From Ophiosphaerella korrae (taxonomy: Eukaryota; Ascomycota; Dothideomycetes; Pleosporales; Phaeosphaeriaceae): a stretch of DNA of 64,000 nt. The translations under genes were made by a program, and so were the position numbers. Under the pieces are notes generated by a model. That model was not told where the DNA came from. It did no database searches and saw only the letters and a list, made by a program, of their open reading frames with translations. How positions within the stretch are numbered: the stretch's first letter is position 1; every line of letters begins with the position of its first letter. Of the stretch, positions 1 to 10,905 are shown piece by piece. Location of the stretch: the NCBI GenBank assembly GCA_028456385.1, contig JALNQF010000019.1:62001-126000 (forward strand), given 5' to 3'.

Positions 1-957
1 AGTTACGGATTCGGTGGAATCGATATTGATTGGGAGTATCCACCGAACCCTGAGCAAGGAGGGCAGTTTCTTGCATTGTTGAGAGAGGTCAGAAGGGCTA
101 TGGATTCTTATGCTAATCATTTAGCAAAGAAAAACGGGGTTCCAAGGGATGCTCGACCCCAGTTTCTGTTGTCCCTTGCTGTACCAGCAGGTGAGGGCAA
201 TTACAAAAACATACCACTGAGAGAAGTTGCTGAGACGTTGGATTTCGTGAACCTTGTGGTAACCCGCTCTCCACCAAGTTTGGCCCACTTTGAAGCCGCT
301 GATCCGTTTAGGCATATGATTTTGCCGGCTCCTGGGGCAAGAGTACTGGCCATGCGTCTGACCTTGCTCCCAGTAAATCGAATCCTAAATCAACACCCTT
401 CAATACGAAATCTGTCATTCAACGTTACTTGCGTGCAGGGGTTCCAAGTCCCAAACTTAATTTAGGCATGCCTCTTTACGGCTAAGCCTTTATCAACACA
501 GCAGGTCTTGGCCAAACACACAACGGGATCGGCAAGGGTGCCTGGGAAGCTGGTGTGTACGACTTCAAGGACCTGCCGCTCAATGGCGCGAAGGAATATT
601 GGGATTAGGAGGCGTATGCAACATACAGTTACGATAATAGCACGGGCATGCTGATCACCCATGATACAAAGGACTTGGCGTTGGCAAAAGCAAAATATAT
701 AGAGAAAAACAAGCTGGGGTGGAGGAATGTGGTGGGTGGGAAGTCAGCAGTGATAAGACAAGCGAAGGCAGTCTCATAAACACTGTAGGTATTCCTATGC
801 CTCTTTTTCGAGTTCTCGGCTGCCCGCTAATTTACACTATCCGTAGGTGGTCAACGAATTGTCTGGCGCGGATGGCAAAGGCATTGAGTCGAAGCCTAAT
901 TGGCTCTACTACCGTACGCAATTGGTAAAAGTGTTGTGGGGCGTTTGCGCGACTTGA
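1..957 (+). pseudogene. GH18 chitinase relic, 5' truncated by window edge
   Basis: The first codons read GGIDIDWEYP, the catalytic DxxDxDxE motif of glycoside hydrolase family 18. Further family blocks follow in order. An intron at about 259-312 joins NLV to AYDFAGSWG. Next come RYLRAGVPSPKLNLGMPLYG, a WE-VYDFKDLP segment, an SSDKTSEGSLINTV block and, after a second intron ending near 847, a GIESKPNWLYY tail. The frame is broken by TAA at 483-485, where the family normally has Arg-Ala-Phe, and by TAG at 606-608. At least two frameshifts lie around 715-745, in the stretch expected to read GGMWWE. An intact enzyme would hydrolyse chitin outside the cell or in the wall. The N-terminal part lies outside the window, so signal peptide and LysM modules cannot be judged. 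The multiple lesions make a single assembly error unlikely. Confidence 0.85.
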
Positions 958-1616
958 TAGCGACGACCAACCACGTTACACATAACTGTAATTTTTGACG
1001 AATGATATGGGGTTTGAAATTGGGCGTTGTTGGCGTCAATGCAGTCATGTTATGGTGTAGTAATAAATGCTGCGACATATATGGTGCAGTTCACGAATCG
1101 CATTGATGCCAAGCTGAAACGGGCACGCGGGAACTGCTGCTAGAGATGCGGATCCACTTGGTCGTGTCCCAAAACGTGGCACGAACACAGCAGAAAACAT
1201 TTAGGGTTTGAGGCAGGGTGCCTGAGGCTCTGGCTGTTGCGTGGGGACGCGTGGGCGTTTGTAAGCAAGTGTGGTTTTGGCGCAGAGTTTGCGAACGCCG
1301 ACAATGTACATCGTGTGCTGTTGCTCTACGCCACAATTGTGGGAAACGGATACCTCTCCGCACTTGGGATGCAGGCTCAATGCCACGTCAATGGGCCAGC
1401 TGACTATGTTGCTCTTGTTTAGGATCCTGTTGAGATGTCGTTGAATTTGTGTAGTGCCTAAGCGCATTAAAATCCTAGAATATTCCCTCGTCCAGCGCAT
1501 GCGTATTCACAACCCGAATCATAGTCGGCCCACGGCAAACCATGCGCCTGAGCTTCATTTGTGATACCAGAAGCAGGCGTTCTAAGCGCCTCAATGCGTT
1601 CTTCTCTACCTATGTG
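958..1616. other. intergenic, nothing recognised
   Basis: Between the chitinase relic and the 3' end of the J-protein gene. Only short overlapping frames on both strands; no RNA gene or repeat seen. Confidence 0.5.
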
Positions 1617-2549
1617 TTACCTTGGTATGGCGTCAGGTGAGCAGCTTCCTGCAGGCGGAAGAAGGCGTTCATATGACACGTCGCTGGCGACTTGAGCTTC
1701 TCTGTGGCCTAAGAAGGTCCGTATCCGCTCGTCCCGATCGCCGGTCATAGTGGCATGCTGACTGCGCCGCAGGGTAGTGCTTGCTTCACGATGAATTTGA
1801 TCCCTTCGCTCAATGACGGAGCTGTTGAAGGTGGTGAATCTGGTGCCCTGGATGACGCCGCCTATGCTGACGAGGGCAAAGACAAGAGAGATGAAGGCAA
1901 AATTGGAAAGTTGGATTGTTCTGGCGGCCGAGTTGGACTCTCGGTCATTCTCGCGCCGCCAGCGCTCCCAGTCTTCCCAGGTGGCATTATAGCGGGGGTC
2001 GGTGGCCCATTTTCGGCGATCATATGGCCACTCCGGAGAAGCTGGAGGACAAGAAGTGCGATGGTGGTCAGCCCAGCCATGGCCCCAGGCGTCGTATGCC
2101 TTGCGCTTCTCGATATCGGAGAGAATATCGTGGGCAGCGACCAGCATGCGGTAGCGTTCCAGACGGAGGGTAAGAGGCAGATGGGCAATGACCGAAGTAC
2201 TACTATGGCTGTGGTCCGGGTGATATAGTTTTACCAGGGTGTAGAAGCGTTGCTTGACATAAGGCTCGCCTCGAGCGCATTTCAGAATCTGATACGGGGT
2301 TGGCGATGTCTGGGGGCCAACAGCCTCCGGCCAGTGCAGCAGGTCGGCAAGTGCATCACCATCACCGTGGTTGTGGTGGTGGTTGTGTTGGTGCGAAGGG
2401 GGCCCGGTGTGGTGTGCGTAGTGGCGCGAGTGTGGTGGTGCAGTGTGGAGGGAGAATGTATGGCGGCATGACTGCTGGGTATAGCAGAGGGGGGTAGGGG
2501 GGTTAGCACAGCAGGGCGACAGCAGCGACACAACCCTCTTTGATAGCAT
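1617..2549 (-). CDS. J-domain protein with C-terminal membrane segment, probably mitochondrial
   Basis: Single-exon gene, 310 aa. J-domain proteins stimulate Hsp70 ATPase through the HPD tripeptide, which is present as YHPDHS near residue 110; the domain runs roughly from 83 to 160 and ends in a DILSDIEKRKAYD helix. The N-terminus is basic, Ser-rich and free of early acidic residues, which fits a mitochondrial presequence. A His-rich stretch (SHQHNHHHNHGDGD, about residues 52-66) precedes the J domain. A hydrophobic helix at about 215-238 (FAFISLVFALVSIGGVI) predicts a membrane anchor after the J domain, with a charged tail behind it. There is no Gly/Phe region, zinc finger or class I/II C-terminal domain, so this is a class III J-protein. 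The exact Hsp70 partner is unknown. Confidence 0.8.
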   Translation of the reverse strand: MLSKRVVSLLSPCCANPPTPLCYTQQSCRHTFSLHTAPPHSRHYAHHTGPPSHQHNHHHNHGDGDALADLLHWPEAVGPQTSPTPYQILKCARGEPYVKQRFYTLVKLYHPDHSHSSTSVIAHLPLTLRLERYRMLVAAHDILSDIEKRKAYDAWGHGWADHHRTSCPPASPEWPYDRRKWATDPRYNATWEDWERWRRENDRESNSAARTIQLSNFAFISLVFALVSIGGVIQGTRFTTFNSSVIERRDQIHREASTTLRRSQHATMTGDRDERIRTFLGHREAQVASDVSYERLLPPAGSCSPDAIPR

Positions 2550-3341
2550 GGTAGCACAAAGGCCGCCGGGGGCAGGCGCGCATATTCGGCGGTGCTGAGG
2601 ACTATGGGAGGGGGAGGGGGAGAGGATGAGGACGTGAATAGTCTAAGATGTGGGGTAGTAGGTGTGGATGGCGGCATGGGTAGGGCATGCGGTTGGTGGC
2701 GCAAGGAAAGGACCGTGTACCGCGCTGCTGTGCGTGCGCGCGCATGAGGATCGCCCACGATGGATGATAATGGATGCCGCCAGCTAGCAACCAACCAGAC
2801 TAACAGCGAGCCCAGCGGGAGCCCAGGCTAACGGTTTGCAGCAGCTTGAGCGAACGGCTCTGCCATACCATTGTGGCAGCAGCACTATCAGACACTTGCC
2901 CCCTCAGACCCTCAGCCACCAGCGCGCGTGCGGCCTCTGTCCGCCGCCCTCCCGTTGCAGCGTTTCTCCGGCTGCGTTGGTCGGTGCCAGGTGGAGACGT
3001 CCGACTCGTGCCTACATGTCCCAAAATTCGTTTGGGTTTGGCTCACTCCGAGTTTGACCTCAGTATAGGTGCTGTCCCTTCGGCTGCGCATCCCTGCATA
3101 CGTTTACTCACCCCTGCCTGCAACACAAAACCATCAGTGAATGCATGAACCATTCGCTGGAAACAGCTAACCACGCTTCCCACGGTGTCGAGCACATGGC
3201 CTTGCCTCTATAAGTCTCTCATTATCGGTGTCGTGCCGCTCCCATTCATTACTTTGATTACCATTGCGGTGCCGACGCCTCCACTTTGCACGCCCTCCCC
3301 TTGCTACTTGATCGCGAGCCTTTATATCCTGGCTCGTCCCC
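2550..3341. other. intergenic, divergent promoter region
   Basis: Separates the divergently transcribed J-protein gene and the unrecognised gene starting at 3342. It includes a G-rich run around 2600-2630. No coding frame with supporting splice sites was seen. Confidence 0.5.
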
Positions 3342-4621
3342 ATGTTGGCCAAACCTCGCACCTCCTACCCAACCATGCGAGACTTGGAGCAAGAGCTAGG
3401 AGACACTCTCGCCCGGCGTCACGACAGCAATGGGGACCCACTGGATGGCTTGCATGTCCTTACTCGCCGCATGGAGCACGAGGACGAGGAGCAGTTTGAT
3501 GTCGACCTTACCATCCTCGACTTCTTGGTCTACAAGGCCACAAGCTTGGTTTTTGAGTGGAAGTCAAGTGCTGACCCGTTCCACTCCGACCTGCCAAGCG
3601 CTTTAGTCACCATGACTGGTGGTATGTGATAGTTCCTCGCATCCACTACTTTTGCTTCTAATAACCTTCTCTGCCAGAATGGAGAAGCTTTCTTTCACAC
3701 AGACACCATGGCCGGCGCCTGACCCGCCCGGCTGCTTTTCGCTCACGACTGCTGCAGTTCCTGTTGATCTTTACTCACCGGACGCACCATGACGAGACTT
3801 GGACTAATGAAGAGTCCCTCAATGAATTGCGGGAGCAGAACAAGAGCCGTGGAGAATATTGGCGGCATCAGACAGACCACTCGCCTGCTCTTTCCCAACC
3901 ATTTGATCCTGAAAAGGAGTTCCCATTGTCTGACGGTACACTGTTTGAGAGTAGAAATCAGCTTGCCTCTGGCTTGAACATGCCTTGTGACCAAAGGAGG
4001 TGGGTGACAGATATGGCAGGCACGCCCTCACTGTACTGTTTACTACCTCTCTTCATCGAGCTCACGGCTGCGAGAGTAAATCTGGGTGATGATTGGGAGT
4101 CAACTTCAGATTGGCTCGACTTGGCGGCTCAATTTATGATGCAAGCTGTGATTGAGGAGTACCTCCGCAATGGCGCCTATGGACCTGACACCTTTGACAC
4201 GGCATTTGCTTTTGGTTGTCCCGGGCCACGTTGGGCAGAGGAAGGCATTGATGTCACGGCCATGCGGCGTCTGTTCTGTGACGAAAACAATCCACGTGAA
4301 GAAATCAGCGACTGGGCCGGTATCAAGCGGCGGTATATTAACGAGGTTCGTCTAATCAACTAGAATGCTACAGCCAAGACTAACAACTCATAGCTCACTT
4401 CACAAAGCTCGTCCGTATCGTCGCTGCAAGCTATCCAGGCTGCACAAGAGCGGCATCCTTACGGTGTTTTTGAGAAGCGTGTGCTGTCCTTCTTGGAGTA
4501 CCTTCACCGTGATTTGATCAAGCCGGACCTTGCTCAGGTTGAGGAGGGTCGGTTCAACATTGATGGAAACGAACTTTCCGAGGCCGATTCGCGAGAGATG
4601 ATTCGACGGATGGGGCTTTGA
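3342..4621 (+). CDS. unrecognised conserved-looking protein, three exons
   Basis: Exons 3342-3621, 3678-4345 and 4394-4621, giving 391 aa with consistent phase at both junctions; the second donor is GTTCGT, weaker than usual, with a GACTAAC branch site. I do not recognise a family. The product is soluble-looking and acidic, without signal peptide or membrane helix. Its N-terminal third contains DFLVYKATSLVFEWKSS. The middle has a Trp-rich helical stretch (DDWESTSDWLDLAAQFMMQAV). The C-terminus ends in a helical block (VFEKRVLSFLEYLHRDL) and the terminal residues RMGL. The intron pattern and the even codon use argue for a real gene; the function is unknown. Confidence 0.75.
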
Positions 4622-4819
4622 GTTTTTTGCTGTGCCGTGTCTCTGCCCCAATCTGGCCATCCCTTGGTTGCTTGCCGTGCATCTCAATAGATGGCAGCGC
4701 CAGGCTCCCGGTCACTTGACTTCTTGTTCATACCTATTTCCGTCTTGTCAGCTTTTACTCGTCAGGCACCTCAAAAGTTCTCTGTTTCCCGTTCCGTGTT
4801 CTCTGCGCCACTTGCCGTT

Positions 4820-5538
4820 CTAATCCTGACCTGGCCCCAGCATGTAACTTAACGACACCAAGTACAATATACCCACCCACAGCGAGTAAGTCGCCCACCA
4901 ACGATGCACAGGCGCTGCCTCTCTTGCTAGCTGAATGAAATCTTTTTTATCTTGATAAATTTGTTCGACTACCGTTCCCTCGTTAGCGTTACACAAGGCG
5001 ATAGATCTGTGTAGCTCAACATTACGATGGATGCGCACATGGGCCCATGCAGCTGTGCCCCAGTCCAGCAGCAGCTTAGGGCAGGTAAGCAAAAGGTGCG
5101 GTCCGCAGCCGTACCAGTAACCAGGGTGCCAGGCAGGCTTGAAAGGTAAGCAAGCCCTCCCAGGGCAGTGCCTAGATTCGAAAAAGGCATATGCTTACCG
5201 TTGGGTGGCAGTGTCTCTACGCGCCCCGTGACGTAGCATGGCCGAATCATGCACGGCTTCTCAATTACGCTCCGGGTTGAGGCGGCCGCTACCGAATACA
5301 CCAACATTAGGCAATCGCTCACAAAGAGATAGTAACAATGAGCTAGTCGAACTCCTTCACGGCTTATGCGTGGGTCCACTCTAGAGGACGAGGCAGGCGC
5401 CCCTGGCATCAGTAGCAAGAGCACCATGGAAATACGCCGGCCATTGGGATGTGACTCGACATGGTCTCTGTCTGAGGCAGCTTCGCAAGCCAACCACATA
5501 AAGACATCGCCAGTTCTCTCTCTGCTCTCATCTGTCAC
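4820..5538 (-). CDS. possible small membrane protein, two exons, doubtful
   Basis: A minus-strand model with exons 5199-5538 and 4820-5052 keeps phase (190 aa) using a GTAAGC donor and a GGCACAG acceptor. The product would have hydrophobic stretches near residues 37-47 and 68-85 and a C-terminal one (YSLWVGILYLVSLSYMLG). I recognise no family, and parts of the first exon read like non-coding sequence. It may be a real membrane-protein gene with a different exon 1, or spurious. Confidence 0.3.
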
Positions 5539-5589
5539 CCGGCTTCTTCATCTCCAAGAGTCGCCTGTTCAAACACTGCACCAACTACT

Positions 5590-6496
5590 ATGCCCATGTT
5601 AACGTCCTTTTGCTTGCTCTTGACTGTTCTCCTCTCCTTGCTCGTGGGGTCAGGAGCAGTGCCCACGGCAGGCAAGAGCAGGCCGGCACTCGTCCTCGTG
5701 CCAGCTGCCTTTTCCAAGCCTGCGGTATACGATACAGTCAAGAACCGTCTCTCCCAGGTTGGGTACGATGTCACTGCCATTGACTTGCCATCAGTCAGCA
5801 AAGTCGGTCCCCCCGTCGATCGCCGCCCGGACATCAGGTCTGTACAACACGCAATCGACAAGAGCGTCAAGCAGGGCCAGGACGTCATTCTAGTTGGCAA
5901 CAGCTATGGAGCAACCGTCATATGCGACGCCGTCAAAGACTTTGCAAATCCGCCGCAGGGCAAGGGCAAGATTCTGGGGTTGATTTTTGTAAGTCTACTT
6001 CTACGTTTGACTGTCCAGACTGCTTTCTCTTCGACTCAAACTAATCCCTCAACAGCTTGCTGGTTTCCTGCCCTATATTAACGAACTCTCTGGCGCCCGT
6101 CCTGACATCCGCCAAATATCACCTTCCTGGTTCCGTTTTGAGGGTACACAGCGCGTCTATTGGGACAATAACTTAGTCAACTTCCCACCATCTTTCACCC
6201 TGTTCAACCTGCTCGACAAACCCAAAGCCGACACATGGACTTCCAGGCTCGAGCCCTCGTCCTTCGCTGCGCTGAATGCCACTGTACAATACATTCCATA
6301 CGACGGCAAGATACGCTCCCTGTACGTGATCGGCCGACAAGACAATGCAGTCTCGCTCGCGCTAGCGAATTCATATTTAAGTCAACCTGGGGCCCAGATG
6401 GAGAGGCTAGAAATTGACGCAGACCATATACCCATGTTGAGTCGGCCAGACACTGTAGTTGAACTGATCCGCAGGTTTGCGGGGGAGCAGGTATAA
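5590..6496 (+). CDS. secreted alpha/beta-hydrolase family protein
   Basis: Exons 5590-5988 and 6056-6496, 279 aa. Residues 1-23 form a hydrophobic signal peptide; an alternative Met lies two codons downstream. The nucleophile elbow is GNSYG with Ser105. Asp229 in GRQDNAV and His257 in DADHIPML complete a plausible catalytic triad, followed by a short helix ending at GEQV. The fold and spacing match the small AB-hydrolase-6-like esterases (relatives of plant salicylate esterase and fungal secreted esterases). The substrate cannot be read from sequence. The intron has a GTAAGT donor and an AACAG acceptor and falls between the nucleophile and the lid region. Confidence 0.85.
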
Positions 6497-7124
6497 GTCT
6501 CGGTGGCCGACATAGCGTAGCACACCTTCAATGAACAAGGATGAGCAACCTGGGCTTAGACCTGAGGGTGGATATATGTCTCGGAGTGAGAGGGCGGACA
6601 AGGGTACAGTCAGAATGAGGTACATAGATTGACTGGTTGATACATCCCGGGTACTCGTTCCTATTTGTAGACTGTATGTATTGAGACATGAAATGCCTTC
6701 TTTATATGTCCCACAAAGTGCCGTGACCACAACAAGGGTTCACATGTAATCGTCTCAACGCGTTGCGCAACAGGTTAACCCCCAGGCCCTTCCTCGCACC
6801 TGCCTCCAAGGACATGCTCTTTCAAGACATAGTCGTCCTCACAACACGTCACCTCGCCCCTCATTACATCACATCACGCAGGGTAAGCAAAAACACATTT
6901 GCGTTGAAATAAAGAACCGGAACTCCATTGAAGCTATGTCGCCCTTTCCAAGCCATACCAGACAGATTAAAAAAAGTGAATCAAGGGCCTACACCCGCCG
7001 TATAATCGTCTCTCTTTTATTCATATACGACTGCGTATATGAATGTTCATGTCTCAAATGCTGGGAGGGTACTGGTACACGTTGCGCCGTTACAAGACAA
7101 AGAGCGGGAAGAAGCCAAACCGAT
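6497..7124. other. intergenic, convergent 3' regions
   Basis: Lies between the 3' ends of the hydrolase (plus) and the disulfide isomerase (minus). No gene, RNA or repeat recognised. Confidence 0.5.
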
Positions 7125-8782
7125 TTACAACTCGTCGTGTTCGTCCTTAGCGGCAGCCTTGGTGGCCTCGGATGCTACTGACGATGCGGTTGAAGCAGCG
7201 TCTTGAGCGGCGTCCTTCGCGGCGTCGGTAGCCTTCTCTGCGCCTGACTTGGCGTCGTCCGCAACAGATGACGCCTTCTCGGCGGCATCCTCGGCAGCAT
7301 CTGCGACCTTCTCCTTGACCTCCTCGTATACAGCGGCAACCTTGTGTGAGCCGTTGTCCTTGATGAACTGGACAAGGTCCTCGACAGTCCTTGAGCCAGA
7401 GTAGTCAATTGGTGCGTCCTTCTTGCCAGCGGCGAAAAGCTTGATAGTGGGGAAGCCCTGGATCTCATCAGGAACATCGTTGGCAGTGGCGTCCACCTTT
7501 GCGATTGTGACGAGCTTGGAGAACTCCTCAGTAGCGTAAAGCTGGCCAAGCTCCTCGTACTTGGGAGCAAGAGCCTTGCAGTGACCGCACCAAGGAGCGT
7601 AGAACTCGACAAGAACATCCTTGTCGTTATCAATGACGATGTCCTTGTAGTTCTTGGCGACAACGACGCTAACGGGGCCGTCTTGCGACTCAGGGATGGG
7701 CTCAGACTTGATGCTAGGCTCGACCTTACCGGCAAGGAAGTCTTCGACGAAAGTGCCAATGTCCTTCTCGGTGATCTTGTTGTCCTGGTCGTATGGGAAC
7801 TTCTCGTTCTTGTCGGTGCGCTGGATAGCAAAAGCGGGCCAGGTGCCGACCTTGAGGTTGAGGTTTCCAGCGTGCTGACCAAAGGAGCCAGCATCGATAG
7901 TGGCGAAGTTGATCTTGCCCTTGTGCTTAAGAGCCAGAGGCTTCAACTCCTTGGCGAAAGACTCGCGCTCCTCAGCAGTCTCAGCGAAGATGTAAGCAAG
8001 AGGAATGCCAGCGGCCATGTAGCCGCTGTAGGTCTCGGGGCCGACCTCGCCAATGAGGGGAGTGGCGGCAACCTTGGCAAACTCCTTGATAGTCTCAGCG
8101 TCAAACTTCTCAGTGAAGACGTCCTTGCCGTCGTCGAAGGACTTGTAGAGAACAAGGCCAGGTTGTGAAACGCCCTCAGCCTTGGCGAGAGCGGCATCGT
8201 TAGTGGCACCAAAGAGGTAGTTGTCGCGGAGGCCATTGGCGACCGTGGTGAAAGTCTCGTTGGCAGCCTTATCATCGGCGGCGAAGTAGGCGACAAGGAC
8301 GACCTTATCGGCCTTCTTGAACTCCTCAATTGTATCCTTGGTGACCTCGGAGACGGCGGGGAGGGCTTGCTTGGTCATGTATGAGATCAAACTATCAGCT
8401 TTGCGTTGGCCGCCGTAGGGTGCGATGTTCTCTGGGCCACGGAAGACCTTGAGGGTGGGATAGCCCTCGACGCCATATTCCTGGCACAGGTCCTGCTCCT
8501 CTGTGCAATCGACCTTGACCAGGGCAATATCCTTCTCCTTCAGAGTTGTGGCGGCGGTCTCATACTCGGGGGCGAGAGCTTTGCAATGACCACACCACGG
8601 AGCGAAGACTGTATGGACGTGTTAGCGTATGTATACGGCAATTGGGCGGTCTACTTACACTCTGCGAGGACGAGGTCGTTCTCTTCAACAAACGCCTTGA
8701 ATGTGTCTTTGTTAAGCTGCTTGACGTCGGAAGCAGTCACGGCAGCCGCAAAGAAAGCAGCGCAGATATTTGAGTACTTCAT
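7125..8782 (-). CDS. pdi1: protein disulfide isomerase
   Basis: Exons 8659-8782 and 7125-8608 (minus strand), 535 aa, the usual length for fungal PDI. The enzyme forms, breaks and reshuffles disulfides in proteins folding in the ER lumen. Evidence: N-terminal signal peptide (MKYSNICAAFFAAAVTAS); two thioredoxin active sites CGHC at Cys47-Cys50 and Cys382-Cys385, each in an APWCGHC context; two intervening redox-inactive b/b' domains; and an Ala/Lys/Asp-rich C-terminal extension ending in HDEL, the ER retrieval signal. The intron (8609-8658) interrupts the codon just before the first active site, AE|FFAPWCGHC. In fungi this gene is normally induced by the unfolded protein response; I did not find an unambiguous response element upstream. 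Identification is secure. Confidence 0.97.
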
Positions 8783-9300
8783 ATTGAGGTTGAGGTTGAG
8801 TCCAATGTGGGTGTGGGATTGGAATTGGAGGAGAGAGAGGGGAGCTGACCGCTGGTTCGAGGGCTTTTTATCGGGAGCCGGGTCTGTGGCGTGGAGCTCT
8901 ATGAAATAAAGAATACCGTGTTCACTTGCTAGCTGCACGCCAAGCCAGGGTCCACCCACTCCGCATCGCCCAGGACCCCAGGTACGCTGCATCGCCTACC
9001 ACAATCCTATCTATCTACAGGCCACGTTCGAGTTACTGCAAATACCCATGTCTATTGCCCTCAAAAATGCATTCTTTCGGTTAGACTGCCGCTCTCGCAT
9101 GCCTAAAAAAACGTATTATTAATCTCCATCGTCTTCATGCCTGGTAGAGTCCGTATTTACGAGGCCAGCTGTTCTCTCGGTGCTTATCATGAACGGGCTG
9201 TGGTGTGGCTGACGGGTTGAAGCTTTCACCCCAGAACAACACGAATCGTATTTGAGCACTGTGCTTGATCATATATCTGATATTATCCAACGCTAACACT
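8783..9300. other. PDI promoter and 3' flank of the dioxygenase gene
   Basis: Upstream region of the disulfide isomerase (minus strand) and downstream region of the dioxygenase gene. Contains only short frames; no RNA gene or repeat seen. Confidence 0.5.
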
Positions 9301-10412
9301 TTACACATGCTTCGACCCAGCTTCACTTTCCTCCTGAAGCCTACTCAACCTCTCTTCCTCCTTCTTTTTCATTTCCTTCTGCAGCCTTATCCGCTCGGGA
9401 ACCAAGCTCTGTCTCTCCGCCGTAATCTTCCATCCCTCAAGTCTTTCCTTGCCAAGCGCTCTCAATGTCTTTCGCTCAACTACACTATATTTCCCATCCG
9501 CTCGGTCAAGTACAAAAGGCTCCTTCAGAGACACTGGTGGATTGGTGATGACGCGTACTTTACGGAGCTGATTGTTCGACGCCGAGTGCAACATCAATGG
9601 ATGAAGCAGATATACGTCTCCAACATTACCGGTCGCCTCAACAAACGCAGAATCTGGGAAAGTTGCTGCTAAATCATTGAACCACGTGAGCCCGGACTTT
9701 TCTACAAACATGGGATTCTGGGCCCGCGGCGTCATGCGCGGACTGACCCCTTCTGGATTTGCGTACAACCACTTTGCCACTGCCTCAATCGCTGGCGGAC
9801 AGATATAGGTCCCGCCACCTCCAGGGACGATGTCGGTCCAAAGCGGAATAATAAGAAGTGCCTGCTCTGGTGAGTCGAGGTAATGGACAAAGCTATCTCC
9901 GTCTACGTGCCAGTTTGTGAGTTGTTGCGGTTTGATCACAGTATTGTGGCCTTCAGGTGTACCAAGGTTGACAATGAAGCTGTCCTTCCAAGTCGAAGCA
10001 TTTGAATCTACGTGTTGAGAGCCACCAAGCAACGAGCAGATACCACCCCATGCTTTTGGTGCAAAGTCAGAAACCACGAATTTGTTGAAGAAGGGCATAT
10101 TTGTGCGCTCCGTATGCCTATTGAAAGTCAGGCTTGATTTTTTTTCCTTTTTCCTTTTCCTCTTCCCTAGAGGGCCAGAATGCGCTATCCGCAGAGAACG
10201 TGTGGAAAAATGGGTGGTTATGGTACTTACCATGTTGAATTGTCTTGAGAGTCCATACCCAACCGCGTCCATAGCGTCTTCTGTGAATCCTCGGCTTGTT
10301 CTCTTGTGAAGCAATTTGTCAATTTGATCCAACCATGTTCTAGAAAGTGGTTGATTTGTTCCTGCGAGAGCTGGTATTGCTGTTCGGTATCTACCATATT
10401 TTCAACGTCCAC
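9301..10412 (-). CDS. phytanoyl-CoA dioxygenase (PhyH) family protein
   Basis: Exons 10231-10412 and 9301-10117 (minus strand), 332 aa, joined in phase at W|HTERTNMPFF. PhyH enzymes are Fe(II)/2-oxoglutarate-dependent hydroxylases. The facial-triad motif HxD is present as NWHVDGDSF (His131, Asp133), and the distal His is His233 or His238 in HPLMLHSAS. An Arg a few residues later (RVITNPP) can bind 2-oxoglutarate. The N-terminus has the family helix LSQEQINHFLEHGWIKL. The C-terminus is a charged helical tail (EMKKKEEERLSRLQEE). There is no targeting signal, so it is probably cytosolic. The substrate is unknown: fungal members act on lipids, alkaloids and other small molecules. It is not surrounded by other biosynthetic genes. 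Confidence 0.88.
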
Positions 10413-10905
10413 TGTTGGTTGGAAAGCTTGAAGGATGCGGGGTTGTCGAGTTATGCTAATTATTGGAATTGTGCCACAAAGCAGTTCAAAGCAGTCCTCT
10501 CGGCGAAAGACTTTTATACCCTACTCTAGCATCAAGCAGTTGGCATTGTCACCACATTCGGATGGTGTAAATCATTCGCTTACTAATTTATCTGGTGGTA
10601 GGCAAGTGTGACGCATACACACGTGGTTTGGTGGGAGGTTGGCGCTTAGGGTGAGGAGTCCGCGGGTCCTATTAAACGTTCCTCAAATTTTACTGGCTAG
10701 CTTTTCGAATTACACACTCGAGAAAGGACGCTACGGCAAAGCGGATCCCCAGGCCGAAGCATAGGATAAGCTAAGAGACAAGGCATTATCTTTATCTTCT
10801 ATCGCCTATGTACATCCATTCATCATTCGTGACCCTTAAATAGTATGTATACATGTGTCTATGTGTAGTATAGCGTCATGGCTAGCAATGACTAAAAGTG
10901 GTTGT
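10413..10905. other. intergenic
   Basis: Upstream of the dioxygenase gene and downstream of the invertase gene. No coding or RNA feature recognised. Confidence 0.5.

Noticed and set aside
7581..8168. 195-codon plus-strand frame opposite the PDI gene
   Set aside because: It is the codon-bias shadow of the disulfide isomerase, whose two CGHC sites and HDEL end are on the minus strand.
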